This document shows, piece by piece, positions 1 to 12,350 of a DNA stretch of 64,000 nucleotides (the first letter of the stretch is position 1; every line of letters starts with the position of its first letter). The position numbers were made by a program, and so were the translations under genes. The notes under the pieces are model-generated. The model was not told the DNA's origin and searched no databases. It saw only the letters and a list, made by a program, of their open reading frames with translations. This stretch comes from Astrothelium macrocarpum (taxonomy: Eukaryota; Ascomycota; Dothideomycetes; Trypetheliales; Trypetheliaceae). The stretch covers positions 124,001 through 188,000 of the forward strand of contig JAGEMR010000018.1 of the NCBI GenBank assembly GCA_021030915.1, in the 5' to 3' direction.

Positions 1-138
1 TCATCCTAATACTCCGTCTGTTGGAATCACTCTACTTTCTGTATGTACATGAAGCCAGATCCAGGGTTTTCGGTCAATTCCGATGCAACTCTGAGTCTCG
101 GGTCAATAACTAGAAGGATTGCAGAGCGCAAGACTCGA

Positions 139-378
139 CACTAGGGGTTGGAATAAATGTTACCCGGACCGCGAGAAAGATAACTTACCGCTCGCCTCAT
201 AGGGAAAACCCCTTGCCATTTTCAACACCCACAAGCCGTAGAAACAAAATGGTAAGCAATCTGTTGAGAAACAACTCTTAGACTTTTCTCGTTGTTTGTT
301 GTTGACTGCCTCCTCATGAGGCGTAAGCGAATTAACTCTTCCGATCGCGGGTGACATTTCTTATTGCAACTAGTGGTG
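139..378. mobile_element. MITE-like inverted-repeat element, copy 1
   Basis: Non-coding element of about 240 bp whose two ends are imperfect inverted repeats over some 60 bp. The left end starts CACTAGGGGTTG and the right end finishes CAACTAGTGGTG. It shares the terminal motif (TTGCAATAAGAAATGTCA in consensus) and the internal CCTCATGAGG palindrome with the copies near 20.5, 52.4 and 62.8 kb. No coding capacity is seen, so it would be non-autonomous. Its copies have diverged more than the one at 62.8 kb. The exact ends and any target-site duplication are not clear. Confidence 0.6.
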
Positions 379-896
379 TTAGTGCTACTCGGCTTACATC
401 CCCATGTGCAGTATTTCTAGTTGAATGCCACCCAGGTGCGTCTCTATATTCTAGACAGCATGCCTGTTAGCCTGGTGCATCTTTACCCGCAACGGCTGTG
501 ATCTCGATCAACCGGCATTCCTATCACGGGAAAACATGTCCCTAGTAAGACGTGATATTTCAATTATTTCTTCTGCGAATCACGTTTTGGAAATCAATTC
601 CTTATTTCGAAGACGTTTGTTTCTCAGCTCGGCTCTCCATTTTTTCCCAAGGCAGACATGCGCTTGACAAAGCAATCGGGATACGACATTTGCAAGGGTC
701 AAAGTAGCCATGCGGTACACAAAGTTCACCATTCAAGAACCCAAACCTTACAATTCAACCATGGGCACTGGGCAGCAGTAGAGTGCATAGACGGCTGCTT
801 CGGAGCACCTGTGTGGGTCAAGATTTTCCAATTCATGTACAACCCGTTCCACAGTCAGCGTGACTGTAATAGTTCTGTCCACGAAACAGGAACATT

Positions 897-2927
897 CTAG
901 TTCGAATCTCTCTTGTCGTCACTGTTCTTTTCATCATGATGATGTGGATGCTTAGTAAAGCCTAAGATGTCGACTGCATCCGCATTTCCGAATCCTTTCT
1001 CATTCCCTGTACTCGCTCCATGCCCGTTGCGCTCATAATCATCATGCCATGTCTCGGGTTCATGTCCGTAGATTGTTTGAGACACTAGGCTATCTTTTGC
1101 TGGAAAGGCCCAACTGAGACCAGTGTACAGTACGATGCTGGTCACAAACCCGAAAAGCCAATCGAAGGAATACAGGTGTTGAGCGCCTAAGCTGATACGT
1201 ACACCCATTGCGTTGATTGAATAAGCGAGACCAGGTAGCAAAGGGGATACCGGAACGAGAAAAGCGATAAGGGCTCTCCAGTTCATACCCGTGCGATTGT
1301 ATCGATATCTGCCACGTGGGTCATATAGGGCTGGCACGTCAATCTTACGCCGCTTGACAAGCCAGTAGTCTGACGCAAGAATCCCTGCAATCGGCGCAAG
1401 AAAGACTGCATATCCTCCCATCTGCAAGGACGTCAATTGAATACTGTCCTCTCCAACAAGAAACAGGGAGTATACTTACGAATGCAAGAAAGGTAGTAGC
1501 TGATGACAGGATTTTCCAAGGAACGATTACCCAACAGCCCACTACCGCAGCAATGATACATCCACGGAAAATGTTGACGTATTTTGGGAACAATACCGTC
1601 AAATCATTCGCTGCGGAGATGGAATTGGCCGTAATGTTGGTTCCTACCTGAGCAATATACCAGCTCAAGGCAGCAAAGAAAGCAGCAGCTCGGCCACCTG
1701 GGTTATCGAGCCAATTACTAACGATATCCAAAGGATTCCAGAGGGGTTGCCCATAGACGACGATAGATGCTGATGTCGTTACAATACCAAGAACCCCGCA
1801 TGCAGTGAAGATGATGGGTAGGAAAGGCAATTGGACATATTGGCCCCTGCCGGCACCCTTTGCATAACGAGAGAAATCGGGAATATTGCAAGCCAGTGTG
1901 GCCCAACTACCTGTCACTGCAGACATGCAACTCAACCAAAGATACGCTCTTTGACTCCCAGATACTGTCTCGGGCAAGCGGAACAGTTCTCCACTGCCTC
2001 CAGCTTTATGAACGATCCAACCGAGTGTTGCAACGGCCGTAATGGGTGCTGCAAAGATCTTGACGATGAAAAGATAACGTAACCGAGTTGGGGGAATCAA
2101 AAGCAGAGGCAGTTGGATAATCCAGAAAAGAAAATAGCTGCACATTCCTTTGGTGTCGATGCCGGCATCTGCAGGTAAATGGTTCGGGATTCTATTGTAA
2201 GATGGCCAAATGGCGGCGAGCATGATGGTTATCGTTAGTGCACCATTTGCACTCTGTATTCCCAACCAAAACATAGCAAGGATTGCTCTTGAGATAATGC
2301 AAAAATACCTAGTCGTGTTTAGTGTTGCTTTGTCATAGTGAAAAAGCCTTGACTCACGCAAAATAATACCCGAAAGAAGAACGAATCGCAACCGAGAATG
2401 GAATGTGAAGTGCTGCACCTATGGCACCATTGCTTTGGCAAGGTCAATCCTGTACATTGAATGGTCTCTTGGCCGATTCTACTCACAGGACCATTGGTAC
2501 AGCGACACAAAAAGTGCCGACAACCATGATGGGAATCGCATCGTGCCAATTAAGGCCAACCGCAATTACGCTTGAAGCTGTCTCCCATGTACCAAGATTG
2601 ATAGTATCAGTAGCCCAATATGCCATCCATGTGAATAGAGTCCCTTCCACAGCGTTAGTCTATAGTTGATAACATTGACCGGACCGCCTTCTCAGAATTA
2701 GTGCAGAATGTACTCACATGTTTGGTTCTCGGGTGGAACTGATGACCATATTTACATTAGCTTGGATTACAAAAGATTGCTGAAACGGTTCCACGCTCAC
2801 CCGGATCCATATCTGAATTCGTCCAGACATCGTCGGGCGCCAGAGCAGACTCTTGCTTTGGCAATTCCCATGACTTGATGCTTGTACAGCGTTTCTTGAT
2901 AGTCTTGCTACTCGGTAAGTATTTCAT
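897..2927 (-). CDS. NCS1-family nucleobase/uracil/allantoin-type permease
   Basis: Plasma-membrane transporter of the nucleobase-cation-symport-1 family, predicted to import a purine, uracil, allantoin or similar compound with protons. Six exons close in frame: 2927-2801, 2738-2718, 2643-2487, 2432-2358, 2308-1480 and 1421-897, giving 577 aa. The N-terminus carries the family motif WTNSDMDPVPPENQTW before the first membrane segment. About 12 hydrophobic segments follow, including MAYWATDTINLGTW, VLNGAIGAALHIPF and the late DYWLVKRR loop. The C-terminal tail is hydrophilic and His-rich. An in-frame TGA four codons upstream fixes the ATG at 2927. One coding exon is only 21 nt. Length and motifs match fungal Fur-type carriers; the substrate cannot be read from sequence. 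Confidence 0.9.
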
Positions 2928-5137
2928 GACGGGCAGTCAAGTAAATGTCTCAGTTGAGCAAGTACAAAGGTGGAGACGGAAAGCACTCCGCAGCGTGGAG
3001 ATTTGGAAGCCATTGAGAGAAATAGGATTGCCTATTATTGTATCCCAGTCGCTGACCTGCAGACAATCGTTCGGGGGTACGACGCTGTAGGACCGGCAGA
3101 TAAGAGAAAAAGTCGGCGATAAGCGATGACGGAGGCGATCGTGTTTCGGTCACCCTAAAAATCCTCTCACAGGTGGCACACCATCTAGAACCATGAAGCT
3201 TATCTCCCAGCGATTGGCGGACAACCATTTCCCTCAAAAAAGTAAGTCTACTATGGAGGTGCAAGATCTCATGAAAAGACCAATGATCAGAAACTACGAT
3301 ATGATCAACAATGTCGGAAAGCTCTAGTCTAAAAAAGATCGAAGATGAAGGGAGATAACATGTACGAAAAAACCATTACCAAATCAACATGCAACGAAAA
3401 CAATTCCGAGCCTCTATCAGAAGAGAAAGATTTGATGGAAATATTACAAATCTTCGATCAGTTATGGAGCAGTGCAAGAGGCCTTTTTGGCGCGTGCCAG
3501 TAAATACTGCGTAAGTAGCAATGCCGAAAATGACCGGTGAGATGCAAAAGATCCACTCTTCTAGGTTTCTTCTTTGACAGAAGATGAGTAAGATATCTTT
3601 CTTGACACGTGCGAGATACCGGTGACATTCTTTAGGAAATCGAGGACCATAAATTGCTGTACTATGGTCTCGAATTGAGTGCCCGTAGCAAAACTGACTG
3701 ACAAGCAACGGGGTTTGCTGCGATAATATCCCTGTCTGTCAAAGCCGTGTAGATCAAGAGCCTCATTTGCGGCTTTGTCCGGGGAACCCGGCTCTCCAGT
3801 TGCACTGAAACACTCAAAAGCAGTACTCCGTAATATCAATTCTATTGTTTCCAGTTTTGATCTTGATTCCCTTCCATTTTGCAACCAAATCATTCAGAGT
3901 TATCATCAAGGAAGATCCGATTCGTGAAAAGACAGTCTTGATAGCTGCCAATTGGTGCCGAAGCTGCAACTCAAGAGGTGGAGGGAGTGGTTAATTGCTT
4001 TTTCGTCTGCTTTGTGAAGTCATCAGTCAGACTCGATATTATTTCAGTCCATGATTTCACAGCGCATACGCTTATCAGTAGCACTTATCCCCCTCTTTCA
4101 AGAGTCCTGCTTCATGAGGACGTACAAGGCTATTGGAATCGCTTTTGATAAGGGATTGGACTGCTCTGTCTAGAAAAGTGAAGTGTTTCATGGAGGTTGC
4201 ACTAAAGAAATATCACGAGTAGAGAGAGCATTAATGCGCCCAACACTCGCTCTGGAAACCCCCAATACAGTTCCAAGCTCTAGAAAAAGGAATATTTCAT
4301 TTATTGACTCACGCTTACCAAAATTGTTTGAGGGTCTCCCCAATGGATGTTTGGCAAGGAACATCTTTTGTGGCTCGTGACACTTCTTAACGTACCCCCT
4401 GGTGTAGGTCTCATCTGCTTTTGCTTGCCTCTCCGAGGATCTTTCTCCCCCAAGCTCTCCTTTTTTGATACTGGAAATCGCGTTCATCCGATTCTTTCCC
4501 CCACCGCTCCAATTTTCCGCAAATAGGTTGATCTGCGATTATCAACTCTGGCTTATTCGCTTTTCGCAAATATACCGCAGTGCTTACGATTTTGTCAAAA
4601 AGTATGACAGAGATCGCTCCGACGAACTCAACTACGGACTGTGCAATATACGACGATGGCTTCGAAGAAAGTTTGTTCCATGCCGCATTCGTGCTTGTGT
4701 GCTAGATTGACACGCCGGATACCATAAGGGAATGCAATTTCAGGAGAGCAGCCACCTGGGCTCATCTTATTATCTCACATAGAATGTGGCAGTAATAAAG
4801 AGTACAGTGTATTCAGTAAACGCTATACGAGGAGAGTTTACCCCCCAACTCCAAGTGGTAGATTCAGAGCGGCGTTGAGACATACTCACGGGACGTCGCA
4901 AGCATAGTAAGAAAGGGCAAACTGAAAGAGATGAATTAGTGTGCTAATGCCTCATTAAAAATAATTACGGTCCAATGGAAATAGCAATAACGCAATCAGC
5001 CGTCTCATAATCTTGCCCCAAACCAGTTCATTTCTATCATTTTACCTAAACGCCATCGCTCACCCTGGGGTATCTCAACGTCCCTCCTCTCAACACTATC
5101 CCATCCCATCCCATCCCATCTTCTCCCCTCATCGCCC
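2928..5137. other. gene-free interval
   Basis: About 2.2 kb between the permease start and the 3' end of the RhoGAP gene. Only short, mutually overlapping open frames without codon bias or recognisable domains were seen. A short CCCAT-type tandem run lies at about 5099-5120 near the RhoGAP 3' end. The left part should hold the permease promoter. I see no RNA gene or repeat family member here. Confidence 0.5.
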
Positions 5138-7806
5138 TCAACCCGCACTACTCGTCACAGACTCCCCCTCCCCCTTGCCCTCCCTCTCCCTCTCCTTCCC
5201 ACTCCCCACCCTCACCAGCCCCTGCACAGTCCCCACCCGCTCCTCATACAGCCGCCGCAAATCATCCACGCTCCGCTCCCGCATCACCAACCGTCTCGGC
5301 TGCCGCCACTCCCCACCCATGTTTCCGCCACCAGCACCATCCATACTCCCCACACGATCTCGCACGCTTACGCCCACGCCCAACGCTGGCTCCATCGGCA
5401 TCTTCTGCGTCGGCGCCGGCGCCGTCTCAAACGATGGCATGCGTTGCAGCAGGCTGGGACTGGGCGTGCGCGGCTTGGGCAGCGGTGGAGGCGGCATGCT
5501 GGCAGCCGAGGCCGGCGATTCAGAGGTAGTGCTGGTCGTGCTGTGCTGAGGCGTGGGTTTGCGATGGGGGACGAGCGCGAGAGGCAGCGACGCTGCGCGC
5601 GTGGACGACGCGGGCCAGGTGGGTTTGGCGAAGATGGGGACGGTGTCGGAGAGGGTCGTCATGGGCGGTGGAGAGATGTCCGGGCTCGTGATGGGGTCGG
5701 TGGGCGCCGTGTGGGGTAGCGTGGGGGAGGGTTGTAAGGAGGGCAATTTGGGAGGGACAAGCGGCTTACGCAAGATGGTAGTCGTGCGGGAGCGCGCGCC
5801 GGCCTCGTTGTCTGCTGGGATGGTTGGGCATTTTTCGGATGGAAGGGCTTTTCGCTTAGCCACGGCTAATGCAGGATCGGTGGTGGAGTTGCCTATGTCC
5901 TTTTCCATCAGACCGCTATAGGTTGGATCGGCGAAAGGGTTGGAGCTGTCGTGTGGTTGATGTGGGGCGAAGCCGTCAGCGATCCTGGTGTAGCTGGTTG
6001 GCGAGCCCTCTACTTGAGCGTATCCTGTCACATTAGAATACTGGGGAGGTATTTCCAAAGGGGGAGCGGGTCGCCGTTTGACGACTGGGTCTGAAAGCTG
6101 GGCAAGGGGACCCGGTTGCTGCTCGTTCTGCATGCGACGGGGAGGTAAAGGAGGTGCATCAACGATCTCATCATTGTCGATCAGGATTATGCCTTTGGTT
6201 TGGCTTTCGTCCTCTTTGACCTGGTCGCCGGAATCTGTGTGCTGCATGTCCAAAGGGTCTTCGTACTCATGTAGACTTTCAGGGGCTGCAAGGTCTTTCT
6301 CGAATGCCTCTTTTTCAACTCCACAAGCCTCACGTAATTCATGATTCCAAGACTCAATTGCTGCCTCTAGATATCGACTGACCAGTGAGGACATTTTCAT
6401 ATCCTCTAATTGGTCTGGCCCACATAAGAGTGTTGGGCCAAAGCAAATGGCCAAATTCTGGGCCGTCATTTGATTCTCATCTTTGTAACTCTCCACTCGA
6501 GCAAGCAGTGGTAAAAGGTGACGCGTGAGAATTGTGCGCGATATCGCAGGCAACGGTGAGACCTCAGCAATCGGAGAAGTGACCATGATTAGATCAGGAA
6601 GCTCAATCTCTGCCTCACGGTCTCCAAACATGCGGCGAATTTCTGGATAGCTGTTTTGCGGAAACACTGGCTGGCGAAGCTCGCGGTACCAGGTCTTGAT
6701 TAAACCGGCTGCCATTGCGACCCCATAAGCATCAACTTGATCAACGTCCGCAATGCTTGTTTCTACACCATCTGCCGAGTAAGCTTTGGGCAAAGGAAGT
6801 GCTTCATTTGCTTCTTTCCAAACAATGAAACGCTGGCTTCGGTCGTAGGCCTCTCGGAGAATCTCGTTGAGTTTGGCGTGCGGAGGTACCCGGAAAATGC
6901 CCTCTTGTTTAATATTTCCAGGGAGCAGCACAAAACTTGTTGTCTCACGCAACACTCGTGGGAGTCTTGTTCGGCCATCCATGGATTTTGGCAGAGGGTG
7001 TCGCGCCGAGAAGGCTCTACGGCCAGTGACATACGGAACATGAATGTCAGGTGAGAGGCGGCGATCATACAAATATACCGAAGGGGAAAGAAGAAGTTCT
7101 TCAATCGGCAAATGTAATGCCAAAGCACTCAGCGTAGAAACTGCCAATCGTTAAGATCACAAATTTTCCATTCGACGATTATAGTATCTGTACCATGGAC
7201 AACCTTCTTCCTGAATTTGGGGCTGACAATGGTTGAAAACATTTCAACCAGCACCCTGACCCAGCTCTTTTCATGTACAATATAAAGTCTTTTTATCCTT
7301 TTTCTCATGGCCCGTGATAAGACGTTGTATGCCTGTATGAACCACGCCCATGATGGCCTTCCCGATTTTCTTGTAGCTGAGCCATCGCCTCCTGCAAAAA
7401 AGACCACCTCATATTCGGTACCCCCAATCAGCTCGTCCTCTCCTGGTAGCCGAGCAAGCACATAAGGTAGCAGAGCGTCATAGTCGACATCGTTAATGTC
7501 TGGAAATGCGGCAGCACTCAAGATGTAAATGGTATGACCCCCCTTGGATGGTAAAGGCGAACGGTAGAGAATTCGGCGTGCAATCCTTGCGAGTTCTTGA
7601 GAGTAATCTGATGATGACTGGGGAGGCGGTACGGCACTTATGGACTTGCTTCGGATTCTTGAGGTAAAAGTGGAGCGCATTGCTCGCCCCGTGGTTAGTG
7701 CCACGAAGTTCAGGAGGGGTGAGAGCAGGGTAAAGAAAAAGAATAATAATGAGTTGAATTCTGGAAAGGCAGAGCCTTGCTTTGAAACTCTGTGCAAAGT
7801 TCCCAT
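5138..7806 (-). CDS. Rho GTPase-activating protein with CRAL-TRIO-like (BCH) and RhoGAP domains, ECM25-like
   Basis: Predicted to stimulate GTP hydrolysis by a Rho/Cdc42-type GTPase in polarity and wall growth. Two exons join in frame (7806-7194 and 7140-5138) across a 53-nt intron. The first exon and the start of the second encode a CRAL-TRIO_2/BCH-like domain (GHTIYILSAAAFP ... RIKRLYIVHEKSWV ... ALALHLPIEELLLSPSVY). The RhoGAP domain follows, with the arginine finger in QEGIFRV (R246 or R288 depending on start) and the conserved QNLAICFGPTLL block. The C-terminal third is a proline-rich, probably disordered tail. The start is uncertain. ATG 7806 gives 871 aa, but its first 42 residues look like a pyrimidine-rich leader, so ATG 7680 (829 aa) may be the true start. 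The domain order is that of yeast Ecm25. Confidence 0.85.
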
Positions 7807-9217
7807 TCAATAGAGAGTGATCATATTGAATGAGGCGTAGCAATTATCTGCGTACGTCAAATTCGATAAGTTTGGATGGGTATGGTCGGTGATGGGAGCA
7901 CGAGACTTGTTTACGCCAATCTTGGTGTCTTCTCCGATTGTCTCAGCGGACATTTCACCTCAGCCTTCAAACTACAACACAAAGTAGTTTAACACTCCAA
8001 TTTTGAAGGCGACCTTTCTACTGATTCGGTGAACGCCGAATTGACCTAAACATCTTAATGCTAAGCCATGGACGAGTCTATCTGCAACGTCGCCTGCTCC
8101 TAGGCGCGGCCCCCAGCCTCCACGACCACGTCAGCCCTGCTTGTGTCTTGTGCCCGATTATCTAGCTCATCCACGTTCGCCAATACCTTCTCGTCTTAAG
8201 CACGTCAATAAGGCATAGAATCATGATGCTTCTAGCTTCCATTCTAGTGCATTTCCGTCATTCCGATAAGCGAAGAATCAAGCATCTCTGTGTTCTCTGA
8301 CAAGGCTCGGGCTTGTGGCAATCTTTAAATAGAGGACATAGCACAAAGTTTGAACACCACCCATATCGTGAATACCACCTTCAAGAACGGTATTGATGCG
8401 CCATCCGGACATTCGGACGTACTCAGAATCCAGTCGTTTCGATGACGTCTGATATTTCAGAGGCCAAGGTCATACCCCTGGGGTTAGAGGGTTACTTCGA
8501 AGCAGTTGATGGTCTGAGGATGAATTCTCTTGGTATGCTCCGTGATGAAGAATAGCTGCATTGCATTGACGATCTTCGACTACTTTCGTTCTTATACATG
8601 AGCTGAAAAATGTAATTTGTAATGGAGAATCTGGGAATAAGGCTGAGAGTATTGCGTATGCACAAGTCGAAAAGCGTCCAATTCGACTGGGTTCGCGGGT
8701 ACGGCAGATGAGGCGATCGCAGACTTCCTCTGGACCGCTGTAAATCGCAAGATATTGTGAGCCGTTTTGGCCGAGTCCGGGAAAAAGCGAATGAAAATTT
8801 CTGACGGGGGCCAGATGGATTGGCAAAGGTTTCTTTTTATTGTAGGGCAAGCCCTACGGAAAGCCTCTGGGCCTCCATGCAAGCCGACTGGTTTTAGGAA
8901 CACCGCTCGTCACGGGTTGTGGAGTATCCCCCAAAGGTTTGGAGCATCTGAAATTCCGCAGAACAAAGAGCGGTGTAATCAACGATTTGTTCTACCAATG
9001 TCCTTCTATTTAACTGATGAGCTGAAGTGGCTTAAGATTGCGGTCCGGCCGAACAATCTGCGAATAGTGATGCTCGGCCGGCGCATCAACGCGAAGCAAG
9101 AATTGAAAACTAGGTACATGATAAATAATTGGAATAATCACATCTGGCTTCTATCTGCTGGACGCCTTACAGTCGCAAGTTGTGGCCGGGAATGGAACGC
9201 GTATTGCAGGGCGGCGA
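7807..9217. other. gene-free interval
   Basis: About 1.4 kb upstream of the RhoGAP gene and downstream of the Zn2Cys6 regulator. It should contain the RhoGAP promoter. Two CGGCCG-containing clusters at about 9046-9082 could be zinc-cluster binding sites, but this is only a resemblance. No supported gene, RNA or repeat. Confidence 0.4.
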
Positions 9218-12200
9218 TCATTGTAGTCCAAAACCGATAGCATCGAAATTAAAGTCATTCAACCCATCGATCCATAATGCTGGGTATGCATCCGTAGGGC
9301 TGAACTCCTGTGCTCCGTGCATAAACTCTTGCCCAGCCATCATCGTATCAGTAGGAAAAATGGTCGCATCGACGAGACTGGCGGAAAATTCTGCATTTGC
9401 ATTCACGCCAGTAGCATTGTCTCCAACATCTGGTTCTAAGAGACAGTAAGCCGTGGCTTGTTGTCGTGTGCAGACAATGCTTGGATCCCGTCCAGCTTTC
9501 AGCCAGGCTGTAGATCGTAGTCGTCCAAGGTATTCCCATGTCTCTGCACCACCTTCGGAAAGAGGGCGACGCATGCTTGCTTCTTCGTCTCTGCCTACCA
9601 GACCTTCCGAAGGACCTAGCAATGTGAAGACGAGGTCGATGGAAACACGTGCAAATTCCGCAATGTCTGAAAATGGACGCTCAATGACGTCTTGAAGCAC
9701 AATGGTCAAAGGATGTACAGGTTGATGGATGCTACAACACAGTTAGATCAAGTAGCCGGATTCTACACATTGACGATGAAAATTACCCCGGCCAGCTCCA
9801 TTGGAAATGCCGAAAGTCTGCAATGCAGGCTAGGTGAGCAGCCTTCCTGAGGAGCATGATGCAATGACTTAGACCTCTGTGGCTGCGTTAGCAAGGTTTC
9901 ATCGCGGGTGACTGTCATGTACTGACTGGGCGTAGATGTTTGGCCAGTGTTGTTGAATAGATGTTTTCAAGATGGGATGGCAAATGACTGCTGTACGAGT
10001 CAGATCTGTCAGTGCTAATTCCCCCAGGAGTCCCCAGGAGTTGGATAACATACTCCAATTACGATCGATGAATCCCGAAAGTAATAATCTCGCCCATTTG
10101 TTCAAACGGATTCGATACTCGATGATATCCCCAGGCTGGCGAGCAGTATCACTCTGTCTGCTCGGGGGACTTCGTGGGATACGATCAATCCTGGCCGCAA
10201 GGTCTGCGGTCATATTCCGAAACAATGCCCTCATATCCGAATGATCTTCAAGTGACGGAGATACCCTACCACAAAGCTTGGACAGAGCCTTTCGCATCAC
10301 GTCTGTACAAAATAAGTCTTTGTTTCTGATGCCGACTGTAGGGAAATGGCGTACAAGTACTCGATAACTTCCCACCGGCCAGAATTCCACCAGTAGAGAC
10401 CATGGACGAGCCATTTATATTGTCTGGATCATCTGCTCTATCTGGAAAGCGCATTCCGGTAGCCACATCTTTGTCATACTGTGCTCCCTCAGCTGTTCCG
10501 ATATACTCGTCTTTCAACTCGGATGGCTTTTGGACGTCCCAGCAATGAAGGTCAATGATCGGCGGCAATCCAGAAGCGACGGCTATTGAAACATCCAAAT
10601 GAACGACATGCCACCAGATTCTTCTCCTGACCTCAGCACTTATTGGATCAAGTGAATTAAAATGGCTGGGATCTTTGTGCAAGCCGAGCATCTGGGCAAC
10701 ACGAAAGGAAAGACCAATAAAGGCGCTACAAATGTCATCAGTGATATGACACAGGTTTGGTTAGTACATCGAAGCATGAGTGCAGTGCGGGCCTCCATGG
10801 CTTCGAGTTCACGTACCAACAATTCAAAGGTTCCTCCTCTAGAAGCAAGCGTCAACAAACTGTATCTCCCAAGACACCGGACCATGGATGATACATACCA
10901 CGCATCCAAATCCCCTGGCATATGAGATATGCCGTGAAAGAATCTATCGTAGGCGTACTGGGAAAATTTGAGGAGCGAATGGCTTGAATAGCTCGCTCTC
11001 TGAGTGCAGTCGCTGTTTCTTCATGGGTTTTGAGCGGAAAAGCGGCTTGGACAACCTTCGCCGGGCATGAGACGCTCCCAGCAAATACAATTGCCAAGAC
11101 TAATGCGAGGAACGATGAAGAAGCTGCATTTTGAGGTTGATCAAGGTTTTGCCAGAGGCTTTCGTACGATTGTCTGAACGTTGGTAGATGTACTAGGGGT
11201 GCCAAAGGGTGGAATCCTTCGATATAGGAGTTGACAAGAAGATCACATTGTTGCCGTGGGGGAAGCTGGCTCATCACACTGGCTTGCCGATAGTGGAATT
11301 TATTGGTACGACATTGATTTTCTTGCCAAGCTGGCGCAACAGTTAGAACTTCACCAGCCAAAGGATCTTGCGAATGTGAGGATGTCTCCCTCGCCATATC
11401 GGGCTCTGTTATCGGAGTCATCGTAGCCAGCGCGTCTCCAGCATCCCTTGGAGAAGACGATGAGATGGAAAATCCTCGAGAGCGGTCGCTCTGTGGTTGC
11501 ATGTATCCATGCTGAGTAGCAAGTAGTTGCTCCAGTTCTGATACCTGCAAGACTCAGCAAGCTCTTGATGTCTGATCAGAATTTAGGAAATTACCTCCTT
11601 GCAGATGGAAGCCCAAAAGTTTTTTTCCACGTAACGGAACCTACCACTGGGCTGCGCTACGTAATTACCCGCAAGATCAGTGGTCTGAACAGGTGTTTCA
11701 TCTTTGATAATAACTATTACAAACCAAAGTTAGTAAGTAGGAAGTCCACTCAGAAGTTGAGCCAAACGCTTCTGATTCTCTGGAATATTTCCTACTCGTA
11801 GTCCTCGCGGTCGTACTTACCAGCAGCGTGTTCTACTGAGATGTTAGTCGGAAGATAAAAAGCGACGTTGGATGGGAACTTACGTAGATTCTGAATAAAG
11901 TGCGCTAATCTGTTGACTCGTTCTTCGATAGCTTGCAGTTTCTCCACAGGAATAGTCACAGACGAGGGTGGGGGCTCTTCACTCGGTGGCTCAGGAGCAG
12001 CTTGTCTTGATGTTTCGTCTAGATACTTAATTAGACAGTTCGTTCTGACGAGAATGGTCGACTTCAAAATGTTCTTACCGACAAATGAGAAAGTCCGTGG
12101 CTGGCGGCTAGGTTCATAAATGCACTATGAACATATTAATTGTATACCGATTTATTATGCACTCGAGCGTCCCGTAACGCACTTGACTTCTACTATCACG

Positions 12201-12350
12201 ACACCGACCACACATAGGTCGAACCTAAAATAATCAGTTCAGTGGGTTCCACATTGTCATCATTTGGAAAAAACTTACTTTATCACAACGGACTTTACGT
12301 CGTCTACATTCTCTGCAAGTATTCTGCGGGCGGTCCTGATTTTGGGCCAT
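9218..12350 (-). CDS. Zn(II)2Cys6 fungal transcription factor
   Basis: Nuclear transcription regulator. A spliced model of 13 exons closes in phase to 794 aa: 12350-12279, 12224-12183, 12124-12079, 12018-11884, 11835-11821, 11713-11595, 11544-10899, 10838-10817, 10725-10376, 10335-10054, 9987-9927, 9867-9787, 9731-9218. The zinc cluster is complete, with Cys at residues 12, 15, 22, 29, 32 and 39, spaced CX2CX6CX6CX2CX6C and split over three exons. A short coiled segment (EKLQAIEERVNRLAHF) follows. The fungal_trans/MHR region then runs through SGRFRYVEKNFWASICKEV, WMREEEPLNCCAFIGL and FRVAQMLGLHKDPSHF. Two exons are micro-exons (15 and 22 nt). The junction 10376/10335 needs a 40-nt intron with a poor donor; the alternative is a one-base frameshift at about 10370. 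Target genes are unknown. Confidence 0.85.

Noticed and set aside
2875..4710. Short frames upstream of the permease
   Set aside because: The permease start is fixed by an in-frame stop at about 2937-2939, and no further exon or gene is supported.
5013..5921. Long plus-strand open frames opposite the RhoGAP gene
   Set aside because: They are shadows of the proline-rich, GC-rich tail of the minus-strand gene and have no domain of their own.
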